NCBI GenBank assembly: GCA_017519685.1
Contig: JAFWRV010000009.1
Span: 1-18,450, forward strand
DNA: 18,450 bases
Direction of reading: 5' to 3'
Source: Clostridia bacterium
GTDB lineage: Bacteria > Bacillota > Clostridia > Oscillospirales > Acutalibacteraceae
The notes under the pieces were generated by a model. That model was not told where the DNA came from. It worked only from the letters and a program-made list of their open reading frames with translations, and did no database searches. Below are positions 14,992-18,450 of the stretch, piece after piece. The first letter of the stretch is position 1, and the number at the start of each line of letters is the position of its first letter. Position numbers and translations under genes: made by a program.

Positions 14992-16489
14992 AGTAAGACG
15001 AATCCTCCGGAACCTCAAAAGTGAATTTCACTCCGCCTCTTATATTTTCAACTCCGTAAGCGCATCTGTGTGTAGTCATAATACTCTTGACTATTGAAAG
15101 ACCGAGTCCGAAACGGTTTTCGCTTCTGCCGTGCGCTTTATCCGCGCGGTAGAAACTGTCCCATATTTCGGAAATGTCTTCCGCCGCTATTCCCTCTCCG
15201 GAGTTGCAGACGGAAAATCTTATCGTGTCCTTCAGTTTTTCGCAGAATATTACTATCTTTTTCTCTCCCGAACAGTGGGAGATCGCGTTGGTTATGTAAT
15301 TTTTCAGAACTATTTCTATTTTGTCGCCCTGCGCGTAGCAGATAACCGACGAGGGAACGTGATTTTCAACCGTTATTCCGTTTGTCTTCATCTGAAGCGA
15401 CAGGTGGGCGAGAATGTTGCTTATACTCTTTCCTATATCGTAATAATCCGGAACAAACGGCTGTGAGCCGCTCTCAAGCTTCGAGAGTTCAAGCAGTTCT
15501 AGCACCAGCTCGTTCATCTTCTGGCTTTCGTTGTTGATAATTCCGCAGTATTCCCTGATTGTCTGCGGATCGTCGCTGATTCCTTCGTAAAGTCCTTCGG
15601 CGTAACCCGATATAATCGCTATCGGTGTTTTCAGCTCGTGGGAAACATTGCTGATAAATGATTTTCTTGCGTTATCAAGAGCCAGACGGAGCTGGATGTC
15701 GTTTTCAAGCTGGGCGTTTTTATCCTTAAGGTCCGCAAGCGTATGATTCAGTTTATCCGAGAGCTCGTTTATTCTCCTTCCGAGTTCGCCGACCTCATCC
15801 TTGCCGTAATCCTCACATTTTCTGCTGAAATCGAGCGACGCCATCTTGCCCGTAACGCTGTTCATCTGCTCGATGGGGCTCGTGATACGTGAAACGATGA
15901 TGACAAAAATAACGCCTATCAGTGCCACCGCGGCAATGCTCATCACCGAGTAAACCCTGTCGGACAGGGCAACGACATTCTCGATATCCGAAACGGGATA
16001 ATAAAGATATACTATGTCGCCCGTTGAAATATCCGCGTGATAAACGAAATACTCCGCGTTTGACGCGTTCTTTCTGAGAATCTCGAAATTGCGGTAGGAG
16101 CCCTTGAGTCTGCGCGTGGACTTTGTCATCTCCGTAAATTCCGGTACGGTGGAACCCGTTGTCGCGAAATGGCTCGGGCTCAGCGCGGAGCCCGCTCCCT
16201 TTGTTGTATAGACAAGAACATTCTCGGTGTTGACGATTTCAAAATCAACTCCGTTATTCTGTGAAAGCGAATACAGGTCAAAGTAGTAGGCGCCCGTATC
16301 GGGGATAAGCAAATCTATTGACTCGGCGATATTGCTGAGTTTTCTGTAAGTATCTCCGGTAAAAAATCTGAACAGAACGGGATAGGAAACAGAGGTGAGA
16401 ATAATTATGCTTATCAGCAGAGCAGCCAGGGTGATGGTAACTACCTTAACCTTGATTTTTCCGGTGAATAAAGCGATAATTTTTTTCAA
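14951..16489 (-). CDS. Membrane sensor histidine kinase (HAMP-HisKA-HATPase)
   Basis: This is the sensor of a two-component system, 512 residues. Membrane segment 1 is about 14-36 and segment 2 about 180-200. Between them lies an extracellular domain of about 140 residues that fits a dCache/PAS-like sensor (signal unknown). A HAMP domain follows (201-253). The HisKA motif FISNVSHELKTP has the phospho-accepting H284. The ATPase domain has its N-box (LKNYITNAI, N397/N401), NSGEGI in place of the commoner DxGxG, FYRADKAHGRSENRF and GLGLSI. Translation starts with TTG at 16489, overlapping the response regulator stop by four bases (TTGA), with GAGGTG about eight bases upstream. It is cotranscribed with the regulator and the DUF5696 lipoprotein. 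Confidence 0.94.
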   Translation of the reverse strand: MKKIIALFTGKIKVKVVTITLAALLISIIILTSVSYPVLFRFFTGDTYRKLSNIAESIDLLIPDTGAYYFDLYSLSQNNGVDFEIVNTENVLVYTTKGAGSALSPSHFATTGSTVPEFTEMTKSTRRLKGSYRNFEILRKNASNAEYFVYHADISTGDIVYLYYPVSDIENVVALSDRVYSVMSIAAVALIGVIFVIIVSRITSPIEQMNSVTGKMASLDFSRKCEDYGKDEVGELGRRINELSDKLNHTLADLKDKNAQLENDIQLRLALDNARKSFISNVSHELKTPIAIISGYAEGLYEGISDDPQTIREYCGIINNESQKMNELVLELLELSKLESGSQPFVPDYYDIGKSISNILAHLSLQMKTNGITVENHVPSSVICYAQGDKIEIVLKNYITNAISHCSGEKKIVIFCEKLKDTIRFSVCNSGEGIAAEDISEIWDSFYRADKAHGRSENRFGLGLSIVKSIMTTHRCAYGVENIRGGVKFTFEVPEDSSYYEEKGRKKQNKQP

Positions 16490-17175
16490 TTCCGCTTCAC
16501 CTCGATTTTATAGCCCGCGCCGTAAACCGTCTTGAGATGAAGCTCTCCCCACTCGCCGAGTTTGACTCTCAGGCGTGCAACGTGGGAATCAACGGTCCTC
16601 GGGTCGCCTTCAAAATCGACTCCCCATATGTCATCAAGCAGCTTGTCGCGGGAAAACAGCCGTTCGGGGTTTCTCATAAGACGCTCAAGAATACCGTATT
16701 CCTTGATGGTCAGCTCAAGCTCCCTGCCCGAGAGCGTAACCGTATGAGCCGCCGTGTTAAGCACGAGTCCGTCTATCGTTATCGCGTCGGAGGAAATACT
16801 GTGGGTTTCTCTTGCGGCGCGTTTTAGAAGCGCCTCGATTCTTTTAACCAGGACTGTCGGGCTGAACGGTTTTGTGACAAAATCATCCGCGCCCGATTCA
16901 AACGAAACGAGCTCGTCAAACTCCTGTGTTCTCGCTGTCAGCACAATGATGGGAACATTACTCGTTCTGCGGATTTCCCTGCAGACCTCCCACCCGTCCA
17001 TTTCGGGCATCATTATATCGCAGACAACAAGACTGATGTCTTTTGTTTCCCTGAATTTCAAAACGGCTTCTCTGCCGTCCGCCGCCTCGATAACATCGTA
17101 TCCGGATTTCTTCAGGAAATCACCGACAAGCCGGCGTATGAGCGCCTCATCGTCAGCCACGAGTATTTTAGGCAC
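16486..17175 (-). CDS. OmpR/PhoB-family response regulator
   Basis: This is a DNA-binding response regulator, 229 residues, partner of the histidine kinase directly downstream. The receiver domain (1-115) has the acidic pair D8/D9, phospho-accepting D53 (VCDIMMPEMDG), T80 and K102 (TKPFSP). The winged-helix DNA-binding domain (about 128-229) carries LTIKEYGILERLMRNPERLFSRDKLL with usual spacing, then TVDSHVARLRVKL and TVYGAGYKIE. It starts with GTG at 17175, preceded by GGAGG at good spacing. The gene lies 18 bases after the 51-residue membrane protein and overlaps the kinase by four bases. Targets are unknown; the DUF5696 lipoprotein behind the kinase is an obvious candidate. Confidence 0.96.
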   Translation of the reverse strand: MPKILVADDEALIRRLVGDFLKKSGYDVIEAADGREAVLKFRETKDISLVVCDIMMPEMDGWEVCREIRRTSNVPIIVLTARTQEFDELVSFESGADDFVTKPFSPTVLVKRIEALLKRAARETHSISSDAITIDGLVLNTAAHTVTLSGRELELTIKEYGILERLMRNPERLFSRDKLLDDIWGVDFEGDPRTVDSHVARLRVKLGEWGELHLKTVYGAGYKIEVKRN

Positions 17176-17193
17176 AGCTTTACCTCCGTGAGA

Positions 17194-17349
17194 TTACTCT
17201 GTTTTATTCTTATCCTGCTCCTGTTTCTTTTCGAGCATATCTCCGACCAGATCAAGCGCTATCGCCGCGGCAAAACTGATTGCGACTATCAGCACGGCGC
17301 CCGCAAGGGTAAGCGCTCCGTCGGACCTGACAAATTTTTCTTTTTTCAT
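17194..17349 (-). CDS. 51-residue single-span membrane protein, unknown function
   Basis: This small gene encodes 51 residues from ATG at 17349 to TAA at 17194. The chain has a charged N-terminus (MKKEKFVRSDG), one hydrophobic span (about 11-36, LTLAGAVLIVAISFAAAIAL and beyond) and a strongly charged tail (EKKQEQDKNKTE). AAGG lies about seven bases before the ATG. It sits 11 bases after the hydrolase stop and 18 before the response regulator GTG, fitting tightly in the transcript. Codon use resembles its neighbours. It is a plausible partner or modulator of the adjacent sensor kinase, but that is inference; I recognise no family. Confidence 0.75.
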   Translation of the reverse strand: MKKEKFVRSDGALTLAGAVLIVAISFAAAIALDLVGDMLEKKQEQDKNKTE

Positions 17350-17360
17350 ATTATACCTTC

Positions 17361-18450
17361 TTAAAACTCTCCGAATTCGGCGCGGGTCGGCGAATAGATA
17401 AACTGCGGGAATCTGTCAAATGACTCAACCGTGCACTTGCCTTTAAATCCGAGTATTCCGAGCACAAGCTCGCCGAAATCAGAGCCGTAATCGCCGCAGA
17501 CGTGATGTCCGTTGCTGATTGCCCAGGTTGTGCCGGGGAAAAGAGCGTCGGATAAATCAACGACATTGTCGGGTGAAACAAGCTTGGGATTCTTTGCCTT
17601 GTAATTATCTCCGAGCGTCTTGCCGATTTCGGCAACCTTTGCTCCGCAGAGCATACGGTCGGACTCGAGAATCGCGTCGCCGTTTCCGCCGCCTCCGGGA
17701 TAAACGGGTATGCACGCCCTGTTATATCCTGCGACAACGCAGATGTTTACTCCCGATTTTTCGGCGTTGAGCAGCATCTTTTCGCGGTGCGCGGCAACCT
17801 TCTGATATTTCTTTGAAAGCTCGATTATTCCTTTGTATTTGTCTTCCTGACCCTCAAACATATATTTGATTGCCTCGTCATATCCTTCGGGCAGGGTAAT
17901 TGCCCAGACCGCGGGCATCGTTCCGAAGGTGTCCTTTAGGAAGCCGTTGAACACCTCATCCTTGAGGTGGGGAATAAGTCTGTTGACAAGACCGCACAGT
18001 CCTTTCATCACGCCGCCTTTGTAGAGCAGCTTGAAAAGGAACGCGAGCGGTTTGCTGTCCTGCGCGAGCCCCTGTGTATAGTAATAAAGATGGTCGGCGT
18101 CAACCTCAACCATTCCTCTGAGAATATCTGTTGTGACATGGGTTCCGGTTACCGTCGAGGAGAGGAACAGGACTCTGTTGAGTTTTGAAATGCCGTATTT
18201 ATATATGTAACTGACGGTAAGGACTCCTCCCATGCTGCAGCAGACGAGATTTACCTTGCTCTTTCCGGAATCCTTTCTCGCGGTGTTTATGAGTTTCTCT
18301 ATATTATCGGCGTGGATGAACGGATCCAGACGCCAGTCGTAGTTGTAATAATAAACATTCTCCGCACCGTATTTTTCGGCGGCGCCCCTGAGAATTCCGA
18401 CCTCGTCGTTTTCGGCGCTCTCCCAGATTTCGGGATAGTTCGCAATCGAC
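17361..18450 (-). CDS. LCAT-like alpha/beta hydrolase (5' end missing)
   Basis: This is the C-terminal 362 residues of an alpha/beta hydrolase; the frame is open to the right window edge, so the start lies outside. The visible N-terminal part reads YYNYDWRLDP, then SGKSKVNLVCCSMGGVLTV, the arrangement of lecithin:cholesterol acyltransferase-like lipases/acyltransferases (YDWR, then the nucleophile elbow). The nucleophilic serine is encoded at 18234-18236. The elbow is C-x-S-x-G type (CCSMGG) rather than GHSMGG. A likely catalytic histidine is in NGHHVCGDYGSDF near the end. The substrate is unknown (lipid or ester). An ATG at 18233 lies right after the nucleophile and cannot be the true start. 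It is followed closely by the 51-residue membrane protein. Confidence 0.8.
   Translation of the reverse strand, partial: SIANYPEIWESAENDEVGILRGAAEKYGAENVYYYNYDWRLDPFIHADNIEKLINTARKDSGKSKVNLVCCSMGGVLTVSYIYKYGISKLNRVLFLSSTVTGTHVTTDILRGMVEVDADHLYYYTQGLAQDSKPLAFLFKLLYKGGVMKGLCGLVNRLIPHLKDEVFNGFLKDTFGTMPAVWAITLPEGYDEAIKYMFEGQEDKYKGIIELSKKYQKVAAHREKMLLNAEKSGVNICVVAGYNRACIPVYPGGGGNGDAILESDRMLCGAKVAEIGKTLGDNYKAKNPKLVSPDNVVDLSDALFPGTTWAISNGHHVCGDYGSDFGELVLGILGFKGKCTVESFDRFPQFIYSPTRAEFGEF

Noticed and set aside
17350..17355. TATAAT directly before the 51-residue gene as a promoter
   Set aside because: It touches the start codon and no -35 lies 16-18 bases upstream; it is better seen as the spacer after the AAGG ribosome site.

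Overview
The window looks like a chromosomal stretch from a Gram-positive anaerobe of the Clostridia, most likely an uncultured gut Oscillospirales/Ruminococcaceae-type bacterium. The evidence is lipoboxed lipoproteins, rubrerythrin oxygen defence, an L-fucose pathway of the sort used on mucin or plant sugars, GGAGG-type ribosome sites, AT-rich intergenic DNA with sigma-70 type promoters between moderately GC-rich genes, and DUF3737 and DUF5696 proteins. This placement is inference from gene content; no rRNA or tRNA gene is present. Seventeen protein genes are supported, two of them cut by the window edges. All but one (the DUF3737 gene) lie on the minus strand, so the window reads naturally from right to left.

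Right part (18450 to 8464, minus strand), in transcription order: an LCAT-like alpha/beta hydrolase (5' end missing); a 51-residue single-span membrane protein; an OmpR-type response regulator and its histidine kinase; a DUF5696 lipoprotein; a MIF-like tautomerase; a short ComEA-like helix-hairpin-helix protein; asparaginyl-tRNA synthetase (asnS); L-fucose mutarotase (fucU); a RhaB/FucK-type sugar kinase; and L-fucose isomerase (fucI). From the hydrolase to the kinase, gaps are 18 bases or less or the genes overlap, so long co-transcription is likely. FucU, FucI and the kinase would convert beta-L-fucose to alpha-L-fucose, then L-fuculose, then L-fuculose-1-phosphate. The aldolase and the transporter are not in the window. 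The 240-base space before fucI is unusually structured and is probably a separate control point. It holds an 18-bp perfect inverted repeat about 167 bp apart, a 21-bp perfect palindrome, a hairpin and a tandem repeat.

Middle (6255 to 6655): a 401-base noncoding gap between the convergent DUF3737 and fucI genes. It is almost filled by a 353-bp MITE-like element with 32-bp imperfect terminal inverted repeats and several nested perfect hairpins. One hairpin probably serves as the DUF3737 terminator. A separate strong hairpin terminates fucI.

Left part (5417 to 1, minus strand): a rubrerythrin with rubredoxin-type cysteine pairs at both ends, with its own promoter and terminator; a CDF metal exporter with a second C-terminal domain; a small lipoprotein; an AlkD-like DNA glycosylase; then, from a separate promoter, aspartate-ammonia ligase (asnA) and a xylose-isomerase-like TIM barrel protein; finally the first codons of a secreted protein behind a strong promoter with phased A-tracts.

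I saw no CRISPR array, prophage, transposase gene or replication origin. The less ordinary content is the repeat and control DNA at 8465-8712 and 6258-6610, and the module of small membrane protein, two-component system and DUF5696 lipoprotein.
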